The notes: generated by a model from the letters alone, not told the origin. 64,000 nt of DNA from Ktedonobacter robiniae (GCF_016587375.1 NZ_BNJG01000001.1:4036001-4100000); one strand, 5' to 3'; counted from the first letter of the stretch, positions 6,878 through 16,675 are shown. A program made the numbers and translations.

Positions 6878-9331
6878 ATGAAGCAAAAGTCCGATCCAAA
6901 GAAGCTTCTGGCCTTTTGTGTTGCCCTCATAACGTTCGCAAGTAACCTGCTTTTCGCACTTGAAGCAACATTGCACGTATATGCACAGGCCTCACAGATC
7001 GCAGGCATTAGTAGCCTGAAGACCTATAGCACTCCCGGCAATGATCCCTGGGGAACAGCATTCGATAGCAAAGGGCGCATCTGGGTGGCGTTGCCAGGTT
7101 GTGATATTGGCTCAACCTGTTCCAGCACATCCGCCCCCGGCAAAATCGCGCTCTTTGATCCCTCTACAATGAGTTGGGTCTCGGTGGTCACGCTGCCCAC
7201 AGGATACGGTCAACCGCTTTTTATTACGGCCGATCCATCTGACAATGTCTGGTTCAGTATGCCGGTGACCAACACGATCGGGGAGTATATTCCTTCAACT
7301 ACCAGTGTAGCCCAATGGGCTGTGCCAACAGCTGGCTCAGGCCCATGGGGGATCGCATCGGATTCAAAAGGCAAAATCTGGTTTGCCGAACATTATGGCT
7401 ACAAAATTGGCTCGTTTAATCCTACAACTCAGGCCTTTCAGGAGATTGCTACCCCTGCTACCAATAGCCAGCCATATGGCATTACGGTGGATAATTCCAA
7501 TAATGTCTGGTTTACTGAAAATGCGGATTCTGTTGCCTTGATTGGAGAATACACCGCTGGCGGAACATTGCTGGAATATAAAATCCGCAACACTGCTACA
7601 TCTGGTACTGGCCTGACACCTCATTTGATCACCATCGATCCAAATGGCAACCCATGGTGGTCTGAAGGGTGGGTCGGTGGTGTTGGCAGGTTAAATCTTG
7701 TCTCCGCTCTGCCTGGCACAAATAACGGTGTGACTGAATACTTTTATCCCCATTGCAATGGGTGCTCGTCGCATACCTCTGGGGTCAGTACTGATACACT
7801 GGGCGATGTCTGGATCGATGATTCTATACTCAACCAGTACGGCTACATGCCGCTGAGTGGGGGAGCGTTCTCTCTCTACTACGCCGCTCCCGGCAGTCAT
7901 CCCCACGATGGCCTGAGAGTCGACTCCCAGAATAGAGCCTGGTTTACAGCAGAGTTTGCGAATACACTCTATCTCGCTATCCCTTCAACTGGCTCATCGA
8001 CTCCCACTCCCACGCCGACTAGCACGCCTACAGCAACCGCAACAAGCACATCTACACCCACGCCAACCAGTATGCCTACATCCTGGACTACCCAGGCGAG
8101 AGACACCTTCCAGCGTGCGAATCAGGGCCTCTGGGGGACGGCGTCGGATGGGCAAACCTGGGGTGGCGACGCGAATGCGCAGAACGCCTTTTCCATCTCC
8201 GGGAACGCTGGCCTCGTCACTAATACTGGCAGCAATTCCTACAGCGCGGTTCTCGGGGCGAGCGAGACCAACGCAGAGGTGTACCTGACTGGCTCGCTCA
8301 GTGCCTTTAGCAATAGCAACTTTGGCAGTGTCCTGCGCTGGACCGATGGAAATAACTGGTACAAGGCCTATATCGATGGTTCCCAACTGATCATCCAGAA
8401 AAAAATCGCTGGTGTAACCACGCTCCTGGCCAGCGTTCCTTTCACGGCCACCGCTGGTACGCTGTATACCATCCACTTCCGCGCTGTTGGCACAACCCTG
8501 AGCGCCAACGTCTGGGCCTCATTCGGTAGCGAGCCGAGCAGTTGGATGGCAACGGTGACCGACAGTAGCCTGACTTCTGGTTTCTCTGGTCTGCGTGCGC
8601 TTACCCAGAGCGGCACGCTGATGGTGACTTCGTTCACCGCCAATGCGCCCTCCAGCACAACCCCAACGCCAACCTCGACACCAGCACCAACGCCTACGGC
8701 CACGGTCGGAGTAACTCCAAGCGCTACGCCAACATTTACGCCGACGCCAACCTCGACACCTGGCACGACGGTGGCAACGGATACCTTCCAGCGTACGAAT
8801 CAGAGCCTTTGGGGGACGGCGTCAGATGGGCAAACCTGGGGTGGCGACGCGAATGCGCAGAACGCCTTTTCCATCTCCGGGAACGCTGGCCTCGTCACTA
8901 ATACTGGCAGCAATTCCTACAGCGCGGTTCTCGGGGCGAGCGAGACCAACGCAGAGGTGTACCTGACTGGCTCGCTCAGTGCCTTTAGCAATAGCAACTT
9001 TGGCAGTGTCCTGCGCTGGACCGATGGAAATAACTGGTACAAGGCCTATATCGATGGTTCCCAACTGATCATCCAGAAAAAAATCGCTGGTGTAACCACG
9101 CTCCTGGCCAGCGTTCCTTTCACGGCCACCGCTGGTACGCTGTATACCATCCACTTCCGCGCTGTTGGCACAACCCTGAGCGCCAACGTCTGGGCCTCAT
9201 TCGGTAGCGAGCCGAGCAGTTGGATGGCAACGGTGACCGACAGTAGCCTGACTTCTGGTTTCTCTGGTCTGCGTGCGCTTACCCAGAGCGGCACGCTGAT
9301 GGTGACTTCTTTTGTAGCGAAGCAGGATTAG
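6878..9331 (+). CDS. Secreted Vgb-like beta-propeller protein with duplicated C-terminal domain
   Basis: The 817-residue product starts with a signal peptide (basic start, hydrophobic core to about residue 35 ending near VYAQA). Residues about 40-365 are a beta-propeller of the streptogramin-lyase/SMP-30 type, seen from repeated phrases such as GNDPWGTAFDSKGRIW and SGPWGIASDSKGKIW. A Pro/Thr linker follows, then a domain of about 180 residues starting DTFQRANQ, a second Pro/Thr linker, and an almost identical copy of that domain. These beta-rich domains (LRWTDGNNWYKAYIDG) look like the concanavalin/LamG-type folds of carbohydrate-binding modules. ATG at 6878 lies 11 nt after GAGGAG; a TTG at 6872 is possible. 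It is probably an extracellular matrix or wall-associated binding protein. True lyase activity is unproven. Confidence 0.75.
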   Translation: MKQKSDPKKLLAFCVALITFASNLLFALEATLHVYAQASQIAGISSLKTYSTPGNDPWGTAFDSKGRIWVALPGCDIGSTCSSTSAPGKIALFDPSTMSWVSVVTLPTGYGQPLFITADPSDNVWFSMPVTNTIGEYIPSTTSVAQWAVPTAGSGPWGIASDSKGKIWFAEHYGYKIGSFNPTTQAFQEIATPATNSQPYGITVDNSNNVWFTENADSVALIGEYTAGGTLLEYKIRNTATSGTGLTPHLITIDPNGNPWWSEGWVGGVGRLNLVSALPGTNNGVTEYFYPHCNGCSSHTSGVSTDTLGDVWIDDSILNQYGYMPLSGGAFSLYYAAPGSHPHDGLRVDSQNRAWFTAEFANTLYLAIPSTGSSTPTPTPTSTPTATATSTSTPTPTSMPTSWTTQARDTFQRANQGLWGTASDGQTWGGDANAQNAFSISGNAGLVTNTGSNSYSAVLGASETNAEVYLTGSLSAFSNSNFGSVLRWTDGNNWYKAYIDGSQLIIQKKIAGVTTLLASVPFTATAGTLYTIHFRAVGTTLSANVWASFGSEPSSWMATVTDSSLTSGFSGLRALTQSGTLMVTSFTANAPSSTTPTPTSTPAPTPTATVGVTPSATPTFTPTPTSTPGTTVATDTFQRTNQSLWGTASDGQTWGGDANAQNAFSISGNAGLVTNTGSNSYSAVLGASETNAEVYLTGSLSAFSNSNFGSVLRWTDGNNWYKAYIDGSQLIIQKKIAGVTTLLASVPFTATAGTLYTIHFRAVGTTLSANVWASFGSEPSSWMATVTDSSLTSGFSGLRALTQSGTLMVTSFVAKQD
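8103..8631 (+). repeat. Intragenic duplication, copy 1
   Basis: This is the first of two copies of a roughly 529-bp coding segment with a period of 678 bp (226 codons). After five or so differences in the first 45 bp, I see no mismatch with copy 2, even at third codon positions. Confidence 0.9.
8781..9309 (+). repeat. Intragenic duplication, copy 2
   Basis: This is the second copy of the segment at 8103-8631. Identity at synonymous sites points to a recent duplication or ongoing gene conversion. It could collapse in short-read assemblies. Confidence 0.9.
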
Positions 9332-9342
9332 GGTTCTTCCTT

Positions 9343-9392
9343 TCTGTTTGGGTACGAAGGATGCGAGCCCACGTTCTTCGTGCCCAAACAGA
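9343..9392 (+). terminator. 17-bp hairpin after the propeller gene
   Basis: Arms 9343-9359 and 9376-9392 pair over 17 bp with one G-T pair and a 16-nt loop. It lies 12 nt after the stop of the secreted protein gene and 26 nt before the lipoprotein start. There is no T run after it, so it may act as a weak terminator or as an mRNA-stabilising or processing element. Confidence 0.5.
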
Positions 9393-9417
9393 ATAAGATG
9401 GCTTGGAGAAAGGGAAA

Positions 9418-10002
9418 ATGATGGTTGTCAGACGGTTTATCTTGAGTGGACTCTGTATCATTGCACTTTTGGCGCTGGCTGCCTGCAACTCTGGTGGAGA
9501 CAACGGTGCCTCCGCTCAGAGTTCAAGCTCTGCGAACGCTGGAGCAACGAAAACGCCGCTGTTGGTGACACCCAAAAGCAGTAGTGGCAAACCAGGACAG
9601 GGGGCGCAAGTGATTGCTACTCCGTCGCCAGTGTCTGGAGGTCCGAAAGGAAGTCAGGAGGTCGTCTTGGGCGATCGCACCCTGATCATTTATAAAGTGA
9701 GTAAACAGAAAAGCGCGAATGCGAATTCCACGTTCGTCAAACTGGATCTTGCCATAATGAACGCGAGCGAGAAAGAGATACAGAATCTGCCCGCTTTCTT
9801 CCAGTTAATCGGACTCGAAGGAGATATTTTCTCATACCAATACAACAGCACTGATACCTTTTACGGCTCGGTCGCTGTTCACACAACTGCTACTGGTTCG
9901 ATTGTGTTTCAATTGCCTACAGCAGCCGCTACGGGATTGAATTTGCTCTATCGTCCTGAAGTTGCGCAGGAGACGGTGATTGTCCCTTTAACCGTCACTT
10001 GA
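9418..10002 (+). CDS. Lipoprotein with DUF4352-like domain
   Basis: The product of about 194 residues is a membrane-anchored lipoprotein. It has a basic start (MMVVRR), a hydrophobic core and a lipobox LAAC, so cleavage would leave a lipidated cysteine on the outer face. A low-complexity Ser/Ala/Thr linker leads to one beta-sandwich domain (LGDRTLIIYKV...FVKLDLAIMN) of the DUF4352/Telokin-like type often found on such surface lipoproteins. ATG at 9418, with another ATG at 9421, follows GGAGAAAGGG; an upstream TTG at 9403 would lengthen it by five residues and lacks a good site. It follows the secreted propeller gene across a hairpin. Its role is unknown; extracytoplasmic binding is an inference. 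Confidence 0.75.
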   Translation: MMVVRRFILSGLCIIALLALAACNSGGDNGASAQSSSSANAGATKTPLLVTPKSSSGKPGQGAQVIATPSPVSGGPKGSQEVVLGDRTLIIYKVSKQKSANANSTFVKLDLAIMNASEKEIQNLPAFFQLIGLEGDIFSYQYNSTDTFYGSVAVHTTATGSIVFQLPTAAATGLNLLYRPEVAQETVIVPLTVT

Positions 10003-10213
10003 TGGCTTCTCGCAAAAATGATACGTTCGTATCTCTTCCAGATACCATTGCTCGTTGAGAAGAAAGCGGTTCTTTTGTTACCTTCTTGTTCAGATGGCCA
10101 GTAAAAACTGCGGGAAAGGGAAATATTGGGATCTCTATTTGAGCCTCATTTATTTCGGCCACTGATAGCCCGCCTGTGTTTGTGAATAATATAAAGAAAG
10201 AGAATACCTGATT

Positions 10214-11386
10214 ATGGTAGCAACACAACCCCATACAGTTACTGATACCATCGCAATTACTCGCACTTTTGATGGCATTGAGGAGGCGGCTCACCGCGTT
10301 ATCGCTCAGGCAGGTGGTATGGCTTCTGTGGTTAAAGATGCTCATATGGCGATTCTCAAACCCAATTTTGTGGCTGGTCGATCCGCTGAAACGGGTTCTA
10401 CTACCAGCTTTGCCCTCCTCAAGGCAGTTGCTGAAGAGGTACGTGCCTGCGGAGCTGAACCAGTGCTCTGTGAAACCCCTGGGACCGAGTTTGATCGCGA
10501 GGCGACTTACACTATCCTGGGAGTGGAGAAATTCTGTACAGAGAACGGCATCCGCATTGCGCGTGTAGATCCCGAGGGAGGTGAACAGGATTGGCTGACT
10601 CTTCATCCTGCTGGCGCCAAACGTCTGCGCCGCTTCCATATCCCTAAGTTTATGCAAGACGCCTGCTTTATTAATCTACCAGTGCTCAAAACCCACGTTG
10701 TTTCGGCCATGACCCTGAGTATGAAAAATTCAATGGGCATCCTGCCCCGTCCCGACCGGCGCGCCATGCATACCTTTGGCATCGATCAGTCGATTGTCGA
10801 TATGAACCTCGGCATCAAGCCCGATCTGATCATTGTCGATGGCAGTGTTGGACAGGATGGCGAGGGGCCGCTCTATGGCGATAAGGCCGATTTGCAAGTC
10901 CTGGTAGCCGGACATAATAGCCTGGCCGTCGACCTGGCCTGCTGCAAACTCGTGGGCATTCAGCCGGGCTTGATCCCTCACTTGAGGCTAGCTCTGAAGC
11001 AGATGGGCATGCCTGAGTGGCGCGTGGTAGGAGAAGATCCAGGGCTGATCAAGCAGTTCCGCTTGCCAGAGCAAAAGCAACTCTACCGCTTTATATTCTG
11101 GCTGATGTATCCCCTGGACTATCCATATACCTGGATCACGGAGCGCGGAAAGCATTTCTGCACAACTCTCTATGGCACAGGCCTGGTTGGCAATCGCCCG
11201 CAAATCAAAGTTGACAACTGTACCCACTGCGGCAAATGCGTCGAAGCCTGTCCACTCCCGAATGTGATCAATCTCCAAACATTGAAGGTGAACTACAAGA
11301 CCTGCCAACGCTGCCTGCTGTGTTTTGAGGCCTGCCCCGAGGACGCGATCAGCGTCAAAGGCTATTCGGGACTCAGAAAAGCCTGA
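10214..11386 (+). CDS. DUF362 protein with C-terminal 2x[4Fe-4S] ferredoxin
   Basis: The product (390 residues) combines a DUF362 domain (about residues 10-290; PNFVAGRSAE, CETPGTEFDREATY, LPVLKTHVVSAMTLSMKN) with a bacterial-type ferredoxin at the C-terminus: CTHCGKCVEACP and CQRCLLCFEACP, which can hold two [4Fe-4S] clusters. DUF362 proteins are cytoplasmic and often sit beside radical SAM or redox enzymes, but no reaction is assigned to this subgroup. It opens the 10.2-18.8 kb cluster and may supply electrons to the radical SAM enzyme encoded at 13890; that link is an inference. The ATG has only a weak purine-rich site (AAAGAAAGAG). Confidence 0.8.
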   Translation: MVATQPHTVTDTIAITRTFDGIEEAAHRVIAQAGGMASVVKDAHMAILKPNFVAGRSAETGSTTSFALLKAVAEEVRACGAEPVLCETPGTEFDREATYTILGVEKFCTENGIRIARVDPEGGEQDWLTLHPAGAKRLRRFHIPKFMQDACFINLPVLKTHVVSAMTLSMKNSMGILPRPDRRAMHTFGIDQSIVDMNLGIKPDLIIVDGSVGQDGEGPLYGDKADLQVLVAGHNSLAVDLACCKLVGIQPGLIPHLRLALKQMGMPEWRVVGEDPGLIKQFRLPEQKQLYRFIFWLMYPLDYPYTWITERGKHFCTTLYGTGLVGNRPQIKVDNCTHCGKCVEACPLPNVINLQTLKVNYKTCQRCLLCFEACPEDAISVKGYSGLRKA

Positions 11387-11481
11387 GTTATATCAGTAAA
11401 CTTCAGACAACTATGAACTTTACAAATCAAAGTATACACGCAATCAACTTGTGGATGCTTTACAAGAGTGGGAGAAATGAA

Positions 11482-12519
11482 ATGAAAATTCTAATGACCG
11501 GTGCAACAGGCTTGTTGGGAGGACATCTGGTGCAATCGCTCCAGCAGCGGGGTGAGCAGATTCGCGCGCTGGTGCTGCCGGTGGAAAATGTCTCGAAGTT
11601 GGAAGCACAAGGCGTTGAGGTAGTACGCGGCGATGTGACGGATGCCAGTACCCTGACTCCTGCTGTGAAGGACGTCGAGGTTATTATCCACCTCGCGGGT
11701 ATGATGGGCGTGAATCGTCCTCTGGCGGATTATCGCCTGGTGAACGTGATGGGCACCGAAAATCTCTATCGCGTCGCCCAAGCCGAGGGTGTGCGTCGTT
11801 TCGTTCATACGAGCTCACATACGGTCTACGGGCTCGGCCACGGACGCTTTATGACAGAAGAAGATCCGCTGAAACCCGATCCTGATCCTTACGGGATCAC
11901 CAAAGCGGAAGGCGATCGCTTGCTTCAACGCTTGCAGCAGGATAGCAAGGTAGAGACGGTTATTCTGCGCCCCGGCACATTCTTTGGACCCGGTGACCGC
12001 TTGCATTATGGGCGCATGGCGCAACGGGTCAAAGCTGGCAAAGGCGTGATCATTGGACGCGGCAACAACGCGCTGCCTTTCTGCTACGTCACCGATATTG
12101 TGCAGGGGTTTCTCCTGGCCACCTATCACAAGAACGCTCCTGGTAATATTTATAACATTACCAATGATCATCCCATGACTCAGTTGGAGATCTTCAATGC
12201 CATCGCGGATGATGTCGATGTGCCACATCCGACACGGCGCCTGCCCTATCTCCCCATCTATTACGGCAGCATGGGCGCGGAAATCATCGCTAAGATCACT
12301 GGCACCAAACCGATCGTGACCCGTTTAGGCGCGTTGATGTTCGGCTCGGATAACAAACATAGCGTCGAGAAGGCCCGCCGCGAGCTAGGCTACGAACCGG
12401 CGGTCCCGCTACGCGACGGTCTGAAACTGGCAGCGGCATGGTTCAACTCAGGCGGTATGGATCAGCCGCTGGTCACACAGGCCAGCCAGTATGCTCCGCT
12501 GGGAGGAGCCAGAAACTAA
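11482..12519 (+). CDS. Extended SDR NAD(P)-dependent epimerase/dehydratase (1)
   Basis: This 345-residue soluble enzyme is an extended short-chain dehydrogenase of the sugar-nucleotide epimerase/dehydratase type. The Rossmann motif GATGLLGG is at the extreme N-terminus when translation starts at ATG 11482, which follows GGGAGA; the longer frame from 11413 only adds an atypical leader. HTSSHTVYG and YGITK supply the catalytic Ser/Thr-Tyr-Lys set. It is about one third identical by eye to the next gene and to that at 16676, so the three probably arose by duplication. The substrate (nucleotide sugar, steroid/terpenoid alcohol or other) cannot be told. It is probably cotranscribed with its neighbours. 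Confidence 0.8.
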   Translation: MKILMTGATGLLGGHLVQSLQQRGEQIRALVLPVENVSKLEAQGVEVVRGDVTDASTLTPAVKDVEVIIHLAGMMGVNRPLADYRLVNVMGTENLYRVAQAEGVRRFVHTSSHTVYGLGHGRFMTEEDPLKPDPDPYGITKAEGDRLLQRLQQDSKVETVILRPGTFFGPGDRLHYGRMAQRVKAGKGVIIGRGNNALPFCYVTDIVQGFLLATYHKNAPGNIYNITNDHPMTQLEIFNAIADDVDVPHPTRRLPYLPIYYGSMGAEIIAKITGTKPIVTRLGALMFGSDNKHSVEKARRELGYEPAVPLRDGLKLAAAWFNSGGMDQPLVTQASQYAPLGGARN

Positions 12520-12574
12520 GTGTCCCTGTCTGGAGAGATCCGTATCTATTCTTAAGAAAGCGGAAAGAGTACAT

Positions 12575-13612
12575 ATGAAAGCACTCGTAACAGGAGCAGC
12601 TGGTTTTCTCGGCGGTCATCTCGTGGAAATGCTGGTCGAACGTGGCGATGAAGTGCGCGCGTTTATTCAGCATGGTCAGGACCCAACATTTTTGCAGACC
12701 CTCTCCGGTGTTGAGGTCATTCAGGGCGATTTGACGGATCGTACCTCCCTCAAATGTGCTGTCCAGGGAATACAGCGCGTCTATCACGTGGCAGCTAAAA
12801 CGGGCCCGTGGGGGCCCGAAGCAGCCTACGAGGCAGTCAATGTCCGGGGCGTGCTTGACCTGATTGCAGCCGCTATGGAGGCTGGGGTACAACGCATTGT
12901 GCATACCAGCTCAATTACTGTGTATGGCCATCATCTGCGCGGCGTTATCACCGAGGACAACCCCTATCACGCCGAGGACAACCCCTATAGCCGCACCAAA
13001 ATCTCCAGTGAGCACCTGATCTTCCAGCGCGTCAAAGAGCACGGTGCGCCCGTCGTGATTATACGTCCCGCGTGGATCTACGGGCCGCGTGATACAGCCA
13101 GCTTTGGTCGTTTCGTCAAGCTCGTCGAATCCGGCAAAGGCTTCATTCTAGGTAATGGAAGAAATATTGTACCTGTCGTGTATGTACGTGATGTGGCTCA
13201 AGGCCTGATCAAAGCCGGAGACGCTGGTAATCATGCCGTTGGACGAGCATATACCATCGCCAATGATCAGCGGGTAACACAGGAGGATTACTTGAACCTC
13301 ATTGCCGATGAACTCCATGTGCCTCATCTCACGCGTCAATATCCTTATTCAGCCGCGTATTTGGCGGGCAGGATTGCCGAAACAATCTGGAAAGTCAAAG
13401 ACCCTCAGAGGCAAACACCACCGCCAGTTTCCACCTATGGGATTACCCTCTTAGGCGGGGATCAGCGATTTTCTATTGACCGGGCGCGGCAGGAATTAGG
13501 TTATAATCCCGAATTCGATGTAAAACGTGGTGTAGCTGAAGGAGTCGCCTGGTATTTGAACCGGGAAAGTCGCACGACCAGACAAAACGAAGCTGTTTCG
13601 TCTGGAACTTGA
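12575..13612 (+). CDS. Extended SDR NAD(P)-dependent epimerase/dehydratase (2)
   Basis: The protein has 345 residues, with GAAGFLGG for NAD(P) binding at the N-terminus, HTSSITVYG and the YSRTK active-site motif. The start ATG 12575 follows a GGAAAGA site; the reading frame open from 12491 would overlap the previous gene and add a non-family tail. A short internal duplication gives TEDNPYHAEDNPYSRTK just before the active-site tyrosine, which lengthens the substrate loop by six residues compared with the other two copies. It follows the first SDR gene by 55 nt in the same direction. It probably acts on an intermediate of the same pathway. The substrate is not known. Confidence 0.8.
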   Translation: MKALVTGAAGFLGGHLVEMLVERGDEVRAFIQHGQDPTFLQTLSGVEVIQGDLTDRTSLKCAVQGIQRVYHVAAKTGPWGPEAAYEAVNVRGVLDLIAAAMEAGVQRIVHTSSITVYGHHLRGVITEDNPYHAEDNPYSRTKISSEHLIFQRVKEHGAPVVIIRPAWIYGPRDTASFGRFVKLVESGKGFILGNGRNIVPVVYVRDVAQGLIKAGDAGNHAVGRAYTIANDQRVTQEDYLNLIADELHVPHLTRQYPYSAAYLAGRIAETIWKVKDPQRQTPPPVSTYGITLLGGDQRFSIDRARQELGYNPEFDVKRGVAEGVAWYLNRESRTTRQNEAVSSGT

Positions 13613-13889
13613 AACTCACAGTAAGCATGTAGGAAAACTCAAGATACGATAGTACGCTTGATGCGATACCTTTGTCGCTAGTCTTCTTCCCCAGGTTTTA
13701 ATACACTACGAGAGTGAGAGACAAAATCGTCGCTGAAAATCTTTTTATCTAACCTGTGTTTTGTTGAATGCGCGGGTTGAGCATAGGGTGGGGTCTGCAA
13801 ATAACTGATTACAGAAGCCGCTGGCTTGCTCTAGATTGTCGTGGATAGAGGCAAACAAGGAATTTGACCAGTTTAACAGGGAGAAAAAT

Positions 13890-15143
13890 ATGCTCGAAGT
13901 ATTGCCTAAAATAGCAAAGATGCAAGCATCGTATGCACTTGGAAAGCCGCTGGCGCTTCCTATGAACTATACTATCAGCGTCAGCTACCGCTGCAATTCA
14001 CGCTGTAAAACATGTAATGTTTGGCAAAGACCGAATGATGATTTCACGCTGGAAGAATATGAAAAAACATTCGCATCAATTGGCAGAGATGCCTACTGGT
14101 TTACGTTCAGCGGTGGTGAACCAACCCTGCGCAAAGATCTGCCAGATATGGTAGCCTCGGCCTATCGCCATTGTCGGCCCGGCATCATTAATATCCCAAC
14201 TAACGGCATTCAGGACAGTATCATCCCTGGTCGCATCGAACAGGTCTTGCTGGCTGCGCCAACTAGCGAAGTAATTATTAACCTGTCCCTGGATGGCGTG
14301 GGCGAAAAGCATGACATCATCCGAGGTGTCAAAGGAAACTTTGAGCGGGCCATGCGCACATATGCAGGTCTGAAGAACTTGAAGGGGCGCTATAAAAACT
14401 TCACGCTGGGCGTTCATACGGTTATCTCAAACTTTAATGTGCATGAATTTGAAAATATCTATTCATTTGTGCGCGACGAGCTCAAGCCCGATTCGTTCAT
14501 CAGCGAAATCGCGGAAGAGCGCGTTGAACTGGACACAGTAGGCATGGGCATTACCCCTCCGATCGAGAAGTATCAGCCGGTGATCGAGCGCTTGCAGCAG
14601 GGCATTCGTAATGCTGAGTTCAGCGGCGTCTCCAAGATAACGCAGGCCTTCCGGGACCGCTATTACGATATGGTGAAACGCACTCTGGTTGAGCAGCGCC
14701 AGATCATTCCCTGCATGGCTGGTGTGGCATCCGCGCAGATTGCCCCGAACGGTGATGTCTGGACCTGCTGTATCCGTGCGGAGTCGGTTGGCAACCTGCG
14801 CGAACACAACTATGATTTCCGCTCGGCCTGGATGACCAGCAAGGCCAATGAGTTGCGCCAGAGCATTAAAGCTGGTGAATGCCATTGCCCTCTAGCTAAC
14901 GCAGCCTATACCAATATGGTCTGCCATACTCCTACTCTGGCCGGCGTGGCCACACAGGTCGGCAAAGAGATTGTCGCCGAAAGGCTCCCTGGTAGATCTT
15001 CCAGCAAACGACGCAGCCTGCCAGTGCTCAGTGCTACCGATACAGCCGTGGCAGTCAGCAGCAACGGCAACGGCCATCGCGCTCCACGTAGCCTGCCGAT
15101 GCTAAACGCCACTGACGTACAGGATGGGTGTGCCAATGATTAG
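13890..15143 (+). CDS. Radical SAM/SPASM-type enzyme
   Basis: This 417-residue protein carries the radical SAM triad CNSRCKTC near residue 35 and the SAM-binding FSGGEPTL segment. The C-terminal part (CMAGVASAQI then NGDVWTCC, CHCPLANAAY, VCH) has the cysteine pattern of a SPASM or twitch auxiliary cluster. Such enzymes use 5'-deoxyadenosyl radicals on peptides, lipids or small molecules. The start ATG 13890 follows CAGGGAG; a TTG at 13836 is less likely. The tail (residues about 380-417) is a non-conserved Ser/Asn/Ala-rich stretch holding two similar motifs, RSLPVLSATD and RSLPMLNATD. Being next to DUF362, SDR and glycosyltransferase genes suggests lipid or glycan modification rather than peptide maturation; no precursor peptide gene was seen. 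Confidence 0.8.
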   Translation: MLEVLPKIAKMQASYALGKPLALPMNYTISVSYRCNSRCKTCNVWQRPNDDFTLEEYEKTFASIGRDAYWFTFSGGEPTLRKDLPDMVASAYRHCRPGIINIPTNGIQDSIIPGRIEQVLLAAPTSEVIINLSLDGVGEKHDIIRGVKGNFERAMRTYAGLKNLKGRYKNFTLGVHTVISNFNVHEFENIYSFVRDELKPDSFISEIAEERVELDTVGMGITPPIEKYQPVIERLQQGIRNAEFSGVSKITQAFRDRYYDMVKRTLVEQRQIIPCMAGVASAQIAPNGDVWTCCIRAESVGNLREHNYDFRSAWMTSKANELRQSIKAGECHCPLANAAYTNMVCHTPTLAGVATQVGKEIVAERLPGRSSSKRRSLPVLSATDTAVAVSSNGNGHRAPRSLPMLNATDVQDGCAND

Positions 15144-15203
15144 CGAGAACGCTATTATATCGTGTCTTTTTGAGGATGAATAGTGAGATTTAGAGGCTGA
15201 ATC

Positions 15204-16586
15204 ATGCAAGACCAGTATGTATTCCAAAATGACGAAACTGCTGGCATGAAACAAGATGAGGACGTGTGCAGTTGTAGTGTCGGTATCATGGCTTACAACG
15301 AAGAGGCCAATATCGCCCACACTATCAATCTGGTTCTGGCGCAGCAAGGTCCAGCCCTGCACATCAAAGAAATCATTGTTGTGGCCAGTGGATGCACCGA
15401 CCGTACTATACCGATTGTCATGGAAATTGCCCGCACAGAGCCACGCGTACACTTGTGTATTCAGGAAAAACGTGAAGGCAAGGCTTCTGCGATCAATCTA
15501 TTTCTCAAACAGGCAAAATGTAAAATAGTCATTCTAATAGGAGCAGATGTTATTCCAGCTGATGGCGCATTGAATAACCTCTGCGCACCACTCAGAGACA
15601 CGACTATCGGCATGGTTGGAGGTCGCCCAGTCCCGGTAAATGACCAGGAGACTTTTATGGGCCATGCCGTCCATCTGCTCTGGCGTCTGCACGATCGCAT
15701 GGCGCGAATCCAGCCGAAGTTGGGCGAAGTAATCGCCTTCAGAAACGTCATTTCGGGCATTCCAACCGGTAGTGCTGTTGACGAAATATCGATACAGGCG
15801 CTCATTTCTCAGCTTGGGTATAAGACGATCTACGAGCCTGGTTGTGTTGTCTATAACAAGGGTCCGCTAAATATGTACGATTTTCTAAAACAGCGCCGCC
15901 GCATTTACGCGGGTCATTTGCAGGTGCGCGATCAGCAGCATTACGAAGCTTCGACCATGAAAACCGCCTCGATCTTCCGCGAGTTGCTGCGGCATCGCGA
16001 TTTTACGAGGAGCGGTCCCAAACAGATGCTCTGGACGCTGGGAACAATATGTCTCGAAGGCATGGCTCGTCTGCAAGGTTACTACGACTACCTGCACAAG
16101 CGGGAGCATCATATCTGGCAAATGGTGGAATCCACCAAGGACCTGGATGCAGATAAACGCATGTTGCGACGCTTGAGTGACGTTGTGAGTGTGATTATCT
16201 TTCGCTTCATTCTAGATGACCCTGAAGGTAACCTCCTGAATCCTGATAGCAATGACCGCGATGCCACAGAGGCGGTACGCAAACTCTTTCCTGTGCTCCG
16301 CAGCCAGGTACACTCCGTCGGCAAACTTGCCCTTTCGATCAGCGAAGCTGGTATCCTGACCGCCATTATCCGGGCTGAACAAAGTGAAGTGGAAGAGATC
16401 TCCAGGCAGATCCAAGAAATCGTACAAAGCACGCCTGTGCGCATTAGTACACACGGACGAAAGGTCAAGATGATGGCCGTGTATAGCTCTCTGACATTTA
16501 AGGGGAAACACAACAATATAACCATAACAAGCCCGCTGGTAACCGAGACACGAATTGCTACGGGTGTGGGCGAAACGATTCTCTAA
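15204..16586 (+). CDS. Family 2 glycosyltransferase
   Basis: The 460-residue protein is a GT-A fold glycosyltransferase. The donor-binding region reads VGIMAYNEEANI, then VVASGCTDRT, REGKASAIN and the metal-binding equivalent IGADVIP. KQRRRIYAGHL matches the Q-R-R-R/W motif near the acceptor site. No clear transmembrane bundle is visible, unlike processive synthases, so it probably acts at the cytoplasmic membrane face. The last 120 residues or so (after about 340) match no family I know and may contact a partner. The ATG follows AGAGG. It is flanked by the radical SAM and third SDR genes in the same direction and probably adds a sugar to the cluster's product. Confidence 0.8.
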   Translation: MQDQYVFQNDETAGMKQDEDVCSCSVGIMAYNEEANIAHTINLVLAQQGPALHIKEIIVVASGCTDRTIPIVMEIARTEPRVHLCIQEKREGKASAINLFLKQAKCKIVILIGADVIPADGALNNLCAPLRDTTIGMVGGRPVPVNDQETFMGHAVHLLWRLHDRMARIQPKLGEVIAFRNVISGIPTGSAVDEISIQALISQLGYKTIYEPGCVVYNKGPLNMYDFLKQRRRIYAGHLQVRDQQHYEASTMKTASIFRELLRHRDFTRSGPKQMLWTLGTICLEGMARLQGYYDYLHKREHHIWQMVESTKDLDADKRMLRRLSDVVSVIIFRFILDDPEGNLLNPDSNDRDATEAVRKLFPVLRSQVHSVGKLALSISEAGILTAIIRAEQSEVEEISRQIQEIVQSTPVRISTHGRKVKMMAVYSSLTFKGKHNNITITSPLVTETRIATGVGETIL

Positions 16587-16675
16587 ATAAATAGAAAAGT
16601 AGAAGAAACAAAAGGCATGAAGGCGATCTTCGAAGCGCTTGTAGCAGCTTGTGAGCAGAAAGTAAGGAGTACCGT

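Noticed and set aside
8368..8766. 132-residue minus-strand frame rich in Val-Gly
   Set aside because: It is the antisense of the Pro/Thr linker and repeated domain of the secreted protein; its repeats merely reflect that linker.
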